Of a stretch of 64,000 bases of DNA, positions 47,850 through 57,187 are shown in pieces. The notes beneath the pieces are model-generated. The model worked only from the letters and a program-made list of their open reading frames with translations. It was not told the DNA's origin and made no database searches. A program made the translations under genes and the position numbers. Source of the DNA: Pseudomonas sp. N3-W (GTDB taxonomy: Bacteria; Pseudomonadota; Gammaproteobacteria; Pseudomonadales; Pseudomonadaceae); the NCBI RefSeq assembly GCF_024970185.1, contig NZ_CP103965.1, positions 1 through 64,000 on the forward strand, given 5' to 3'. Within the stretch, counting starts at the first letter, position 1; every line of letters begins with the position of its first letter.

Positions 47850-49640
47850 ATGAAACTGGCGATGAAGTTGCGGACCCGGCTGTTCCTGAGTATTTCGGCG
47901 TTGATCACCGTGGCATTGCTCGGGTTGTTGCTCGGGTTGGTCAGTGTGATGCAAATGGCCGGAACCCAGGACGCGCTGATCCGCAATAACTTCTTCACCC
48001 TCGACCTTGGGCTCAAGCTGCGCCAGACCCTGGGCGATCAATTGATCATCATGCTCAGCGAAAAGCCGGATCCGCAGGCGCTTGAGCTGTCGCAGCAGCA
48101 TTATCTGGAGCTGCTCGAAGAGGGCATTTCCCATGAGCAGGCGGGAGAGGCCGGCCAATACGGTTTTCGCCAGGCCAAGGCCGATTATCAGCGCTTTCTG
48201 GAAACCCTCAATTTATCTCATGATTCGAAGCGTGTACTGAGCGGCAACGACGACCTCACGGAGCGATTCAATACGCTGCGCAACGGTCTGATCGCCGAGC
48301 ACAAGCGTGCGTTGGACAACATCAATGAAACCCAGCACGAGGCGCGTGACAGGGCGCTGCTGATCGCCGGTCTGCTCGGTTTTGTCGGGTTGGCGGTGTT
48401 GATCATCGGCTTCATTACCGCCCATGCCATCGCCCGGCGTTTTGGCGCACCCATCGAGGCTTTGGCCAAGGCGGCGGATAACATCGGCCAGGGTAATTTC
48501 GAAGTTACCCTGCCGATTTCCTCGGCGGTAGAGATGAACCTGCTGACTCGCCGGTTCGGGATCATGGCCGAGGCCTTGCGTGAGCATCAGGCGACCAACG
48601 TCGATGAGTTGCTCGCCGGCCAGCAGCGTTTGCAGGCGGTGCTCGACAGTATCGACGACGGTCTGTTGATGATCGACCGCGATGGCCAGCTCGAACATTT
48701 GAACCCGGTGGCCCAGCGACAGTTGGGCTGGGACAGTGATCGACTTGGGCAAGGGCTGGGCACCGCCCTGGAACGTCCGGAGCTGGATGAGCAACTGCAA
48801 CTGGTGCTGCGCGGCGGCACGCTGGAGCGAGCGCCGGAAGACCTGAGTGTGGAAGTCGACGGCGAGTCGCGCTTGCTGACTTATAGCCTGACCCCGGTCA
48901 GTCACACCCAGGGGCACATTCTCGGCGCGGTAATGGTGTTGCACGACGTTACCGAACAGCGTGCATTCGAGCGGGTGCGCAGCGAGTTCGTCCTGCGTGC
49001 CTCCCACGAATTGCGCACCCCGGTCACCGGCATGCACATGGCGTTCGGTCTGTTCCGCGAGCGGGCGCACTTTCCCGAGGATTCGCGTGAGGCCGACCTG
49101 CTGGACACGGTCAATGAAGAAATGCAGCGGCTGATGCAACTGATCAATGACCTGCTGAACTTTTCCCGCTACCAGAACGGCTTGCAGAAGCTCACGCTGG
49201 CGCCATGTTCTATCGAAGATCTGCTGGCTCAGGCTCAGGCGCGCTTTGCCGGTGCCGCCGAGGACAGGGGCATAGAGTTGTTGGTCGAGTTGCAAGGGCC
49301 TTTACCGCGCTTGCAGGCTGATCAGGCCCAACTGGATCGAGTGCTTGATAACCTGATTGATAACGCATTGCGTCACACCGCCCCGCAAGGGCAGATCCGG
49401 TTGCAGGCCCGACGTCATGGCGAGCGGGTGATCATCAGCGTCGAAGACAACGGCGAAGGCATTGCCTATGGCCAGCAGGGGCGGATTTTCGAGCCGTTCG
49501 TGCAGGTTGGTCGCAAAAAAGGCGGCGCCGGGCTGGGATTGGCGTTGTGTAAGGAGATCGTGCAATTGCACGGCGGGCGGATGGGCGTCTATTCGCGTCC
49601 CGGGCAGGGCACCCAGTTCTACATGGCGCTGGCGGTTTAG
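47850..49640 (+). CDS. kinB: Sensor histidine kinase/phosphatase KinB
   Basis: A 596-residue inner-membrane kinase. N-terminus MKLAMKLRTRLFLSISALIT as in P. aeruginosa KinB; helices at about 9-35 and 169-191 enclose a helical periplasmic sensor. HAMP (about 192-245), PAS (about 255-370) and HisKA with H386 in RASHELRTPV follow, then HATPase (NLIDNALRHT, EDNGEGIAY, GGAGLGLALCKEIV). ATG 47850 lies 10 bp after algB. Convergent with the EAL gene, overlapping its stop by a few bases. Confidence 0.95.
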   Translation: MKLAMKLRTRLFLSISALITVALLGLLLGLVSVMQMAGTQDALIRNNFFTLDLGLKLRQTLGDQLIIMLSEKPDPQALELSQQHYLELLEEGISHEQAGEAGQYGFRQAKADYQRFLETLNLSHDSKRVLSGNDDLTERFNTLRNGLIAEHKRALDNINETQHEARDRALLIAGLLGFVGLAVLIIGFITAHAIARRFGAPIEALAKAADNIGQGNFEVTLPISSAVEMNLLTRRFGIMAEALREHQATNVDELLAGQQRLQAVLDSIDDGLLMIDRDGQLEHLNPVAQRQLGWDSDRLGQGLGTALERPELDEQLQLVLRGGTLERAPEDLSVEVDGESRLLTYSLTPVSHTQGHILGAVMVLHDVTEQRAFERVRSEFVLRASHELRTPVTGMHMAFGLFRERAHFPEDSREADLLDTVNEEMQRLMQLINDLLNFSRYQNGLQKLTLAPCSIEDLLAQAQARFAGAAEDRGIELLVELQGPLPRLQADQAQLDRVLDNLIDNALRHTAPQGQIRLQARRHGERVIISVEDNGEGIAYGQQGRIFEPFVQVGRKKGGAGLGLALCKEIVQLHGGRMGVYSRPGQGTQFYMALAV

Positions 49641-51253
49641 GCTTCGTCATCCAGGCGTCGCCCGCTCAGGCGGCGGCCACGTGTGATCAGTTCGATGAAC
49701 TGCACGGCGCTCAGCGCATGGGCGAACAGCCATCCCTGACCGAACTTCACGCCCTCGCTGCTGAGAAACGCTGCCTGTGATTCATGTTCGATGCCTTCGG
49801 CGATCACTTTGAGTTGCAGCGCCTGAGCCATGTGAATGATATGCGGCGCCACACCGCTGCTGGCGGCGTCATGGCCCAGTGCGTCGATGAATGCCTTGTC
49901 GATTTTCAGGCAGTCCACCGGCAGGGTTTGCAGGTAGGCCAGGCTGCAATAGCCGGTGCCGAAGTCGTCGATCAGCACCTGGTGACCGACATTGCGCAGG
50001 GCTTGCAGGTTTTCTCGTGCCACCACCACATCGATCAAGCCGCGTTCGGTCACCTCAAAGGCAATTTGCCTGGCGGCGACCCGGTGCAGGGTCAGCAGGC
50101 GCGCCATTACCTGACCGATACGCGGCACCATCACGTCACAGGCCGCCAGGTTGACCGAAATATACAGCTGCGGATTGGCGCGCAGCATTTGCCCGAGTTG
50201 TTCGAGCAGGCGTTGCAGGACGAAGTCGGTCATCTGGCGGATCTGCCCGGTGTTCTCGGCCATCGGAATGAACAGGTCCGGGCTGGTCAGGGTGCCGTCT
50301 GGCCGCCGCCAGCGCAGCAGGGCTTCGGCGCCGACACAGTGGCGGCTGTCGAGGTCGAAGATCGGCTGATATAACACCTGGAGCTCCCCGCGCCGTATGG
50401 CGCCATTGAGCTCCGCGTCCAGCGACTGGCGCTGGCGCACCAGCAGAAACGCCATGAAGCCGACCAGTAATCCCAAGGCCAGGCTCGCTGGCAGCAACCA
50501 CCACCACGCCGCCGGTATGTGCGTGCCGGAGCGGGGGGAGATCAGCACCAGTTGGTAGTCCCGATTGTTGGTCGGCATGCGGTAAATAAGGTGGGTTCGG
50601 GTGACCTGCAGCGCATCGCGGCTTTTCGGCGGCCAGTGCTCGGTGAGTGGCCAGGCCTGTTCTGCACCCAGCACCGGGACGGCACGGGTGCCGCGATCGA
50701 CGACCACCAGCAAACTGCTGCCGGGGGACAGATCGACCATGTCGGTCAAATGTCCGCGAGAGGTAGACACCCGAAAATCGCCGCGCCCCAGCATCAGCGC
50801 CGCGCGATTTTCATCGGGTTCAGACGTCGTGTTCAGCCAATAGCTGTAGGTTGGGCCTTTGATGTCCGCCGGTCGGATCGCGGGCGGCGCTTCCTGCCGA
50901 GGTCGGTTGGAGCAGCTTCGCGTGCCGTCCATATAGGCCGCCTCGTAAACGAAGCGGTAGTTGAAGCTGATCTGTTGCAACGTGGCGATCATCTCGTCGT
51001 TGCAGCTGCGCAACGGTTGGGCTTCGAGATCATCCAGGCTTTCGCGCAACTGCCCGAACAGTTGTTCAAGACGTGCCAGGAAGCGCTCGCCCTGAGCGTT
51101 CATCTCCTGGCTTTCATCTTGTTCGACCTGATGGATGGCCACGAACAGACTGCCTGCCATCAACAGGGTAGCGCTCAAGACAGCAGCCAGCATCGCCAAA
51201 AACCAGGGGCGATAAAACCAACTACGCAACCTCTCTCGAGCGGCGGGCATCAT
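49637..51253 (-). CDS. CSS-type membrane EAL phosphodiesterase (c-di-GMP)
   Basis: A 538-residue protein. A periplasmic CSS-like sensor domain (about 45-240, with cysteines in LRSCNDEM and TRSCSNRP) lies between helices at about 17-40 and 248-270. The cytosolic EAL domain (about 280-525) keeps the catalytic set: EALLRW, SVNLAACD, FEVTERG, IDDFGTGY, LKIDKAF and EGIEHE, so it should hydrolyse c-di-GMP. CSS domains sense periplasmic redox state through the two cysteines. Convergent with kinB. Confidence 0.92.
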   Translation of the reverse strand: MMPAARERLRSWFYRPWFLAMLAAVLSATLLMAGSLFVAIHQVEQDESQEMNAQGERFLARLEQLFGQLRESLDDLEAQPLRSCNDEMIATLQQISFNYRFVYEAAYMDGTRSCSNRPRQEAPPAIRPADIKGPTYSYWLNTTSEPDENRAALMLGRGDFRVSTSRGHLTDMVDLSPGSSLLVVVDRGTRAVPVLGAEQAWPLTEHWPPKSRDALQVTRTHLIYRMPTNNRDYQLVLISPRSGTHIPAAWWWLLPASLALGLLVGFMAFLLVRQRQSLDAELNGAIRRGELQVLYQPIFDLDSRHCVGAEALLRWRRPDGTLTSPDLFIPMAENTGQIRQMTDFVLQRLLEQLGQMLRANPQLYISVNLAACDVMVPRIGQVMARLLTLHRVAARQIAFEVTERGLIDVVVARENLQALRNVGHQVLIDDFGTGYCSLAYLQTLPVDCLKIDKAFIDALGHDAASSGVAPHIIHMAQALQLKVIAEGIEHESQAAFLSSEGVKFGQGWLFAHALSAVQFIELITRGRRLSGRRLDDEA

Positions 51254-51326
51254 TGAATATCCGAAGATTTACCAATGAGTTATAGCTGCTGATTGAGAAA
51301 CTGCCCTGACCGTCGGGCGGGCGTCA

Positions 51327-52106
51327 TTATTTTGTCTGATTCAAAACCTGAAGCATTGCGGCGCTTTGCGCATCCGGTGTGCCGTCGAAGCGCGAAGGGC
51401 GGTAGTGCATCTGGAAGGCCGCCAGCACGTGCCGTGTGGCTACGTCCAGCTCGCCGGTTTGCGGCGTGGCGTAGCCCAGGCGTGCGAGTTCTTGCTGGAA
51501 CCAGCCGATGCTCGGCAATTGTGTGTCGAACAGCGCTTGCTGGCGCGCAACGGCTTGTTCGTTTGGCCACGCACCCAGGCCTTCGGCAGCCAGGCGTTTC
51601 CATGGGAACAGCGGCCCCGGATCGAGTTTGCGCAGCGGGGCGATGTCGCTGTGACCAATGATGTGTTCTGGGGTGATGTTGTTGCGCTTGATGATGTCTT
51701 TGAGTAGCACGATCAGCGACTGCACCTGGGCTTCGCTATAGGGGTACCAGACGCGGCCGGCGGGGGTGTCGCGGAAACCCGGATTGACGATTTCGATGCC
51801 GATGGAGCTGGAGTTGAGCCAGGTCCTGCCCTGCCATTCACTTTCCCCGGCGTGCCAGGCGCGCAGGTTTTCATCCACCAGCTTGTAGATGGTGCCGTGG
51901 CTGTCGTCGCCGATCAGGTAATGGCTGCTGACCTGACCGTGGGTCAGCAATTGCAGCGAACGCTGCAGGGAGGCGGAGGTGTAATGCACCACCACGAACT
52001 GCGCGCGGCTGTCGTGGTTGGCCGAAGGGTGACTGGTGTCGTAGCGGGGGCCGCTGGCGCAACCGGCCAACAGCAGAAGCGACACAACAAGAGTAATAAA
52101 TTTCAT
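51327..52106 (-). CDS. N-acetylmuramoyl-L-alanine amidase lipoprotein (AmpDh2-like)
   Basis: A 259-residue lipoprotein: signal peptide with lipobox LLAGCAS, then amidase_2 domain (about 30-180) with zinc ligands in FVVVHYTSAS and IIGHSDIAPLRKLDPGPLFPW, and a C-terminal peptidoglycan-binding helical domain (about 200-250). It cleaves the amide bond between MurNAc and the peptide stem. P. aeruginosa ampDh2 (PA5485) stands next to algB-kinB, supporting the name. No strong ribosome site before the ATG. Confidence 0.9.
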   Translation of the reverse strand: MKFITLVVSLLLLAGCASGPRYDTSHPSANHDSRAQFVVVHYTSASLQRSLQLLTHGQVSSHYLIGDDSHGTIYKLVDENLRAWHAGESEWQGRTWLNSSSIGIEIVNPGFRDTPAGRVWYPYSEAQVQSLIVLLKDIIKRNNITPEHIIGHSDIAPLRKLDPGPLFPWKRLAAEGLGAWPNEQAVARQQALFDTQLPSIGWFQQELARLGYATPQTGELDVATRHVLAAFQMHYRPSRFDGTPDAQSAAMLQVLNQTK

Positions 52107-52209
52107 GGCAGTAGGCAGTACGCATAAGACGGTAATGCAATAGTGTAACGTACTGCCCGGAGCGGTGACGGCAAAAGGTCGGTTTTACACAAAAAGGCAC
52201 AATTGACCT

Positions 52210-54309
52210 TTAGCCCATCTCGATTCGATTGCGCCCGGCATTTTTAGCCCGATACAGCGCCTGATCGGCTCTTTTAAGCACCAGATCGCTGTGCTCGCCG
52301 GTTCTGAAAGCGCTCATGCCCATGGAAATGGTGATGGTCACGCGCTCGCCCTTGAAGTGGAAAGGGCAGGCCTCGATGGCCGCGCGCATGGTTTCCAGCA
52401 ACTTTGCGCCCATGGCGGGCGACGTAGCGGGCATCAGCAGGACAAATTCTTCGCCACCGAAGCGGGCGATGAAATCCGTCCCGCGCAGGCGTTTGCGCAG
52501 CACGCTGGCGATGATTTTCAGCACCTTGTCGCCGGCCAGGTGGCCGTAGTTGTCGTTGATGTTCTTGAAGTGGTCGAGGTCGAGCATGGCCAACAGCAGG
52601 GTATTGCCATGTTGTTGCCATTGCACGATTTCGTGGTCCAGCCGTTCACTCCAGGCGGCGCGATTGGGCAGGCCGGTCAATGGATCGATCATTGCTTTCT
52701 GCCGTTGTTCTTCAAGGTGTTCGCGGTAGCCCTGGGCTTCCTGCTCCATGTGAGCCACCCGTTCGGCTAGCCCCTGGAGGCGGGCGGCGACTTCCTGTTC
52801 GCGTTCGTCGCGCTGTTTCTGGTGCTGGTCCATGGTGCCGAGCAGGCCTTCCAGGTGGTTTTCCAGTACGTGCTTGAGGTCGTCCAGGTCGGCGGCGTCC
52901 TGCATGCTCGATTGCAGCCCGTCTACCTGTTCACGGATCTGGGTGTCCATCTCCCGCGCCGCGGAGCGATTGTCGGCATGTCCTTCGCTGGCCGCCTGCA
53001 AGTTGCTCTGGAATGACTCGAGGCGTTCGTTGAGTTGTTGCAGATAGGCTTCGAATTCGTGCTGGCCGCTGTCGGTGATCGCCAGCATCAGGGTGGCAAG
53101 ATCGTCGAGGATTGGCAGCAGTTCGTACCAGTTCAAGCCATTTTGCAGGCGATCACGCATGGCCTCGGCTTGCGGGCGGTGACGTTCTGGTAACGTCAGG
53201 TCATCGAGCAGGCCCAGCAAGGTGTCTTCTATGTGCTTGGCCACGGAGCTGTAGGACGGCTCCGGTGAGTCCGGCAGCGCGTAGAGAATGTCTTGTTCGG
53301 GCTGTTCCGGGTCTATGGCCGCCAACGCCTGGGCCATGACGTCTGGCAGGGGCAGGCTGTCGAGGACGATCGGTAATTGTGCTGCGGCTACCGGGGTGAG
53401 TTCGTCGGGGTTGGCGACGGGCAGGGGCTCGACCACTAATTCGGGGATAGACGGAGCCGGTGTTTGTGGCTGTTCAATGTCCGGCTGCGGCTGCGGCTGC
53501 GGCTGCGGCTCGGGTGCCGGTTTGAGGATGGGCGGGACGAAGGCCACGACGTCCGGTTGCGGTGCTTTCTCCGGCGCTGCCGCTGCTGGCGGGGCCATGG
53601 GTTGGGGCTTGGCAGCAGGTGGCGTCACGAGCGCGATGGGTAACGTGCCTTGCTGTTCGCTGACGGCTGGCGCTTCAACGGGCGCTTGCGACGCTTCGGC
53701 AGCTTTTTCAACAACCGCTTCTACCGGCGCCGGGGTTGGGGTCTGTGGCGTGGGGGCGGCGGTCTGTGGCGCCGCTTCTTCCGCTTCGCGGCCGCCGAAC
53801 AGCCGTTGCAACAAGCCCGGTCGCCCCGGTTCCGCAGGGTTTTCCAGTTGGGTAAGGGCTTTACCTTGCAGGCCGCTCAGTTCGCTGAGCAGCAACGGGA
53901 TCTCCCGCGCGTGACCGACGCGGCCATCCAGCTGCTTGGCGAAGACCTTGAGCGGACGGCTGACTTCCCGTGGCAGCGGCAGCGATTGCAGCTGTGCAAC
54001 CAATGCGTTCAACGCGGCGCTGGTCTGATCCACACGGGTTTCGCGGCGTTGCTCGGAGTCGAGTACGGCTTTTTCCAGGCGTGGCAACAGGGCGGCGAGG
54101 CCGGCGTCCATGTCGTCGGTGCGCACCACTTCGCGCATTTCCTTCATGCACTGGTCGACAGCGCGGTCAGTGCCCTCGGCGGCCAGGGTGCTGCGTACCA
54201 GCCCGCGCCGCAGCAAGTCGAGCCGGGCGTCCCAGCGACGCTCAAGCTTTTCCTGTTGTTCGATGCTTTTGAGGTACTTCTCTTTCCAGCGCTGTGCTTC
54301 GTCGCTCAT
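52210..54309 (-). CDS. Cytosolic GGDEF diguanylate cyclase with long coiled-coil N-terminus
   Basis: A 699-residue protein without membrane helices. Residues about 1-170 and 370-520 are helical/coiled-coil; between them (about 185-330) lies a Pro/Gln/Ala-rich linker including PQPQPQPQ. The GGDEF domain (about 540-695) has active site GGEEF and a full RxxD inhibitory site (RGTD five residues earlier), so it should make c-di-GMP with product inhibition. Its start overlaps the EEP gene stop (ATGA). Orthologous in position to P. aeruginosa PA5487. Confidence 0.92.
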   Translation of the reverse strand: MSDEAQRWKEKYLKSIEQQEKLERRWDARLDLLRRGLVRSTLAAEGTDRAVDQCMKEMREVVRTDDMDAGLAALLPRLEKAVLDSEQRRETRVDQTSAALNALVAQLQSLPLPREVSRPLKVFAKQLDGRVGHAREIPLLLSELSGLQGKALTQLENPAEPGRPGLLQRLFGGREAEEAAPQTAAPTPQTPTPAPVEAVVEKAAEASQAPVEAPAVSEQQGTLPIALVTPPAAKPQPMAPPAAAAPEKAPQPDVVAFVPPILKPAPEPQPQPQPQPDIEQPQTPAPSIPELVVEPLPVANPDELTPVAAAQLPIVLDSLPLPDVMAQALAAIDPEQPEQDILYALPDSPEPSYSSVAKHIEDTLLGLLDDLTLPERHRPQAEAMRDRLQNGLNWYELLPILDDLATLMLAITDSGQHEFEAYLQQLNERLESFQSNLQAASEGHADNRSAAREMDTQIREQVDGLQSSMQDAADLDDLKHVLENHLEGLLGTMDQHQKQRDEREQEVAARLQGLAERVAHMEQEAQGYREHLEEQRQKAMIDPLTGLPNRAAWSERLDHEIVQWQQHGNTLLLAMLDLDHFKNINDNYGHLAGDKVLKIIASVLRKRLRGTDFIARFGGEEFVLLMPATSPAMGAKLLETMRAAIEACPFHFKGERVTITISMGMSAFRTGEHSDLVLKRADQALYRAKNAGRNRIEMG
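53482..53513. repeat. Hexanucleotide repeat in the cyclase linker
   Basis: About five consecutive CGGCTG units (GGCTGC phase) encode the Pro-Gln repeats. Unit length is a multiple of three, so copy changes alter linker length but not frame. Confidence 0.75.
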
Positions 54310-55184
54310 TCATGGGATCCGCGAGGGGCAGGACTCAACGCGGGCAATGCATCGGCCGTGAGCGAACCCGGCAGACGAATCTCTACCGCGACCGGCAGGT
54401 GATCGGAAATGGGGTGTGCCAGCACTTCGACCTTTTCCAGGGTCAGGGTCGGGCTGAGCAGAATGTGGTCCAGGCAGCGCTGGGGGCGCCAACTGGGGAA
54501 CGTCGCTTCCAGTTGCGGGGCCAGCAGGCCGAGGTCGCGCAACGGGGAGTTTTGCAGCAGGTCACTGGCGTGGGTGTTCATGTCACCCATCAATACCTGA
54601 TGTTTGTAGCCGCCAATCAGGTCGCGGATGTAGGCCAGCTGCAGGCTGCGCACGCGAGCGCCTAGCGCCAGGTGCATCATCACCACGACCAGCGCTTCCG
54701 GACCTTCGCCGAAACGCACCAGGATCGCCCCGCGACCTTTTGGCCCCGGCAGAGGGTGGTCTTCAATCGTCCACGGGCGCAGGCGGCTGAGCACGCCATT
54801 GCTGTGTTGACCGAGGCGGCCGAGGTTGCGATTGAGTTGTTGATACCAGTAAGGGAAGGCGCCGAGCTGGGCCAGGTGTTCGACCTGGTTGACGTAGCCT
54901 GAGCGCAGGCTGCCGCCATCGGCTTCCTGCAAGGCGACCAGATCGAAGTCGCCCAGCAGTTTGCCGATCTTTTGCAGGTTGTCCGCCCGTCCGGTGTGCG
55001 GCAGCAGGTGCTGCCAGCCCCGGGTCAGGTAATGCCGATAACGCTCGGTACTGATGCCGACCTGGATATTGAAGCTGAGCAGGCGCAGACGACTGTCCGT
55101 GGGCAGGCCCGTCGATTCCAGATGATGCACGTTGACCTGCGGTTCATGCAGGCCAACGACGCGTTCAGTACCCCAGCGGCGCAT
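54306..55184 (-). CDS. Endonuclease/exonuclease/phosphatase (EEP) family protein
   Basis: A 292-residue metal-dependent hydrolase: LRLLSFNIQVG, DLVALQEADGGS, MGDMNTHASD and the final SDHLPVAVEI are the EEP active-site segments. No signal peptide. It lies 12 bp after dsbA and overlaps the downstream GGDEF cyclase start. Substrate unknown (phosphodiester or nucleic acid). Confidence 0.88.
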   Translation of the reverse strand: MRRWGTERVVGLHEPQVNVHHLESTGLPTDSRLRLLSFNIQVGISTERYRHYLTRGWQHLLPHTGRADNLQKIGKLLGDFDLVALQEADGGSLRSGYVNQVEHLAQLGAFPYWYQQLNRNLGRLGQHSNGVLSRLRPWTIEDHPLPGPKGRGAILVRFGEGPEALVVVMMHLALGARVRSLQLAYIRDLIGGYKHQVLMGDMNTHASDLLQNSPLRDLGLLAPQLEATFPSWRPQRCLDHILLSPTLTLEKVEVLAHPISDHLPVAVEIRLPGSLTADALPALSPAPRGSHE

Positions 55185-55196
55185 GGCAGGGGGCGC

Positions 55197-55838
55197 TTAG
55201 TTGGCGGCGGCCTTGTTTGCCGCTCGCTCTTTGGCAATCAGTTTGTCGGCCAGTTGCAGAGCCTGCTCCATGCCGCCGGCAGAGCCGATGTCAAAACGGT
55301 ATTTGCCGTCGACGATCATGGTGGGTACGCCGGAAATTTCGTACTTCTTGGCCAGTTCGCGAGCCTTGACGATCTGACCCTTGATGGCGAAGGAGTCGAA
55401 CGTGGCGAGGAACTTGTCTTTGTCGACACCCTGGGTTGCCAGGAAGTCGGCCATGTCGTTTTTATCGGTCAGTCGCTTGCCGCCTTTCTGGATGGCTTCA
55501 AACACTGCGGAGTGAACCTTGTTCTCGACGCCCATCGCTTCCAGGGTCAGGAACATCTGGCCATGTGCATCCCAAGGGCCGCCGAACATGGCCGGAATAC
55601 GCACGAAGTTCACGTCGGAAGGCAGCTTCGCAGCCCATGGATTGATCACCGGTTCAAACGCGTAGCAATGTGGGCAGCCATACCAGAACAGCTCCACCAC
55701 TTCGATCTTGCCAGGGACGGCAACCGGAACTGCATTGGTCAGTTCGACATAGGGTGCAGCAGGTGCTTCGGCGGCCTGGGCGGTCATACCGAACAGGCTG
55801 GCAGCGACGAGTGCGGCGCTGATGATCAGATTACGCAT
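55197..55838 (-). CDS. dsbA: Periplasmic thiol:disulfide oxidoreductase DsbA
   Basis: A 213-residue periplasmic oxidase: signal peptide MRNLIISAALVAASLFGMTAQA, active site CPHC in FWYGCPHCYAFEP, cis-proline region ISGVPTMIVDGKY. It introduces disulfides into exported proteins. CAGGAG precedes the ATG. Order dsbA-EEP-GGDEF follows P. aeruginosa PA5489-PA5487. Confidence 0.95.
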   Translation of the reverse strand: MRNLIISAALVAASLFGMTAQAAEAPAAPYVELTNAVPVAVPGKIEVVELFWYGCPHCYAFEPVINPWAAKLPSDVNFVRIPAMFGGPWDAHGQMFLTLEAMGVENKVHSAVFEAIQKGGKRLTDKNDMADFLATQGVDKDKFLATFDSFAIKGQIVKARELAKKYEISGVPTMIVDGKYRFDIGSAGGMEQALQLADKLIAKERAANKAAAN

Positions 55839-55932
55839 GCTTTACTCCTGGACAATTTTGGTCGCCTCGCGCGACCTGTTTTAGGACAGATCATGGCGGG
55901 CATGAGTTCGTTAGTGTAACGGCAGCGGCCAC

Positions 55933-55961
55933 AAAAAAGGGCGGCCTGAGCCACCCTTTTT
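55933..55961. terminator. Bidirectional intrinsic terminator between cytochrome c4 and dsbA genes
   Basis: AAAAAGGG-C-GGC / GCC-A-CCCTTTTT with loop CTGA; A and T tracts on both sides. It ends cc4 transcripts (minus strand). Confidence 0.85.
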
Positions 55962-56038
55962 ATGCTTGCATCGACGGATTAATCGAGTGTTAACGTTGCA
56001 AGGGATGTGCACCTCTCGCAGCGCTCGATTCGTGAGCC

Positions 56039-56659
56039 TTAGTGCAAGCCTTGAATATAGCTGGAGACTGCCGCGATATCTTCATCGCTCAGCTTTTTGG
56101 CGATGGTCTGCATCGGTTTGGTATCGCCGTCGTTGGTGCGACCACCGTCTTCTTTTCTGAAGTCGGTCAGTTGCTTGGCGACATATTGAGCGTGTTGGCC
56201 ACCCAGGTGCGGGAAGCCGGCGGCGGCATTGCCTCGGCCGTCTGGTGAGTGGCAGCCGGTGCAGGCTGGCAGACCCTTGTCCAAATTGCCGCCACGGAAC
56301 AGTGCTTCACCGCGAGCCACGATTTTAGGATCGGCGGCGCCAACACTGCCTTTCTGGCTGGCGAAGTAGGCGGCGATGTCCGCCAGGTCCTGATCGCTCA
56401 GGTTGGTCAGCAGGCCGGTCATTTCCAGGACGGTGCGCTTGCCCGACTTGATGTCGTGCAGTTGCTTGTCCAGGTAACGCTCGCCCTGACCTGCCAGTTT
56501 CGGAAAGTTAGGCGCCATGCTGTTGCCATCCGGACCATGGCAAGCGCCACATACGGCGGCTTTCGCCTGGCCAGCTGCTGCATCACCTACCTCCCCGGCA
56601 GCATTGGCAATGCCGGAGATCCCCACGGTCAACAGCAGACTCACGATCAATTTGTTCAT
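56039..56659 (-). CDS. Dihaem cytochrome c4
   Basis: A 206-residue periplasmic electron carrier: signal peptide MNKLIVSLLLTVGISGIANA, then two mono-haem domains with CGACHGPDG (about 36) and CTGCHSPDG (about 132). Distal methionines are in NSMAPNFPKLAG and KPMQTIAKKL. It feeds terminal oxidases such as cbb3. In P. aeruginosa PA5490 (cc4) and PA5491 occupy the same site. The c5-type gene lies 46 bp upstream in the same direction. Confidence 0.94.
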   Translation of the reverse strand: MNKLIVSLLLTVGISGIANAAGEVGDAAAGQAKAAVCGACHGPDGNSMAPNFPKLAGQGERYLDKQLHDIKSGKRTVLEMTGLLTNLSDQDLADIAAYFASQKGSVGAADPKIVARGEALFRGGNLDKGLPACTGCHSPDGRGNAAAGFPHLGGQHAQYVAKQLTDFRKEDGGRTNDGDTKPMQTIAKKLSDEDIAAVSSYIQGLH

Positions 56660-56705
56660 CAGCTAATCCAACTACGGCTAAGGGTTAAAGAGTTATGGGC
56701 CGGGT

Positions 56706-56996
56706 TTACTCGCTCATCCACTGGATGATGGCTCGGTAATCCTCGGCACTGCAGTCCATGCACAAACCACGCGGCGGCATCGCCTTGAAACCCTGGGTCA
56801 CGTGTTGCACCAGCGTCTCCATACCTTTCGCCAACCTCGGCGTCCAGGCCGCCTGATCGCCCTTCTGGGGCGCCATGGGTAGTTGGCCGGAATGACAGGC
56901 ACCACAAACACGGTTGTACACAGCTTCCGGATCCTGTGTAGCCTGCGCGCTGTAAAGCGGCATCAAGACACCGGCAGCTAGCAGCCATTTCGTCAT
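56706..56996 (-). CDS. Monohaem cytochrome c5-type protein
   Basis: A 96-residue periplasmic cytochrome: signal peptide MTKWLLAAGVLMPLYSAQA, haem site CGACHSGQL, axial Met in FKAMPPRG and the second cysteine pair LCMDCSAEDY typical of cytochrome c5. AAAGGTCG precedes the ATG. Divergent from engB; upstream of and likely cotranscribed with cytochrome c4. Confidence 0.92.
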   Translation of the reverse strand: MTKWLLAAGVLMPLYSAQATQDPEAVYNRVCGACHSGQLPMAPQKGDQAAWTPRLAKGMETLVQHVTQGFKAMPPRGLCMDCSAEDYRAIIQWMSE

Positions 56997-57187
56997 AAAA
57001 CGACCTTTTCAGGGCTGAGAGCATGTTGCGTTCTAGTGCGCAATCAAGGTTTTTTGCTCTCGTGAACTTCATCCTACGCTGGGACAAAGCGCACACAAAA
57101 TCTGCGGCATTATATACTGGCGTCACTGAAACGGAAACGACACCGCTTGCCGCGTCCATTCCCGGCGCCGCCCACATCGGAAATCCC

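Noticed and set aside
53482..53513. Simple repeat as a phase-variation switch
   Set aside because: The unit is six bases, so slippage cannot shift the frame.
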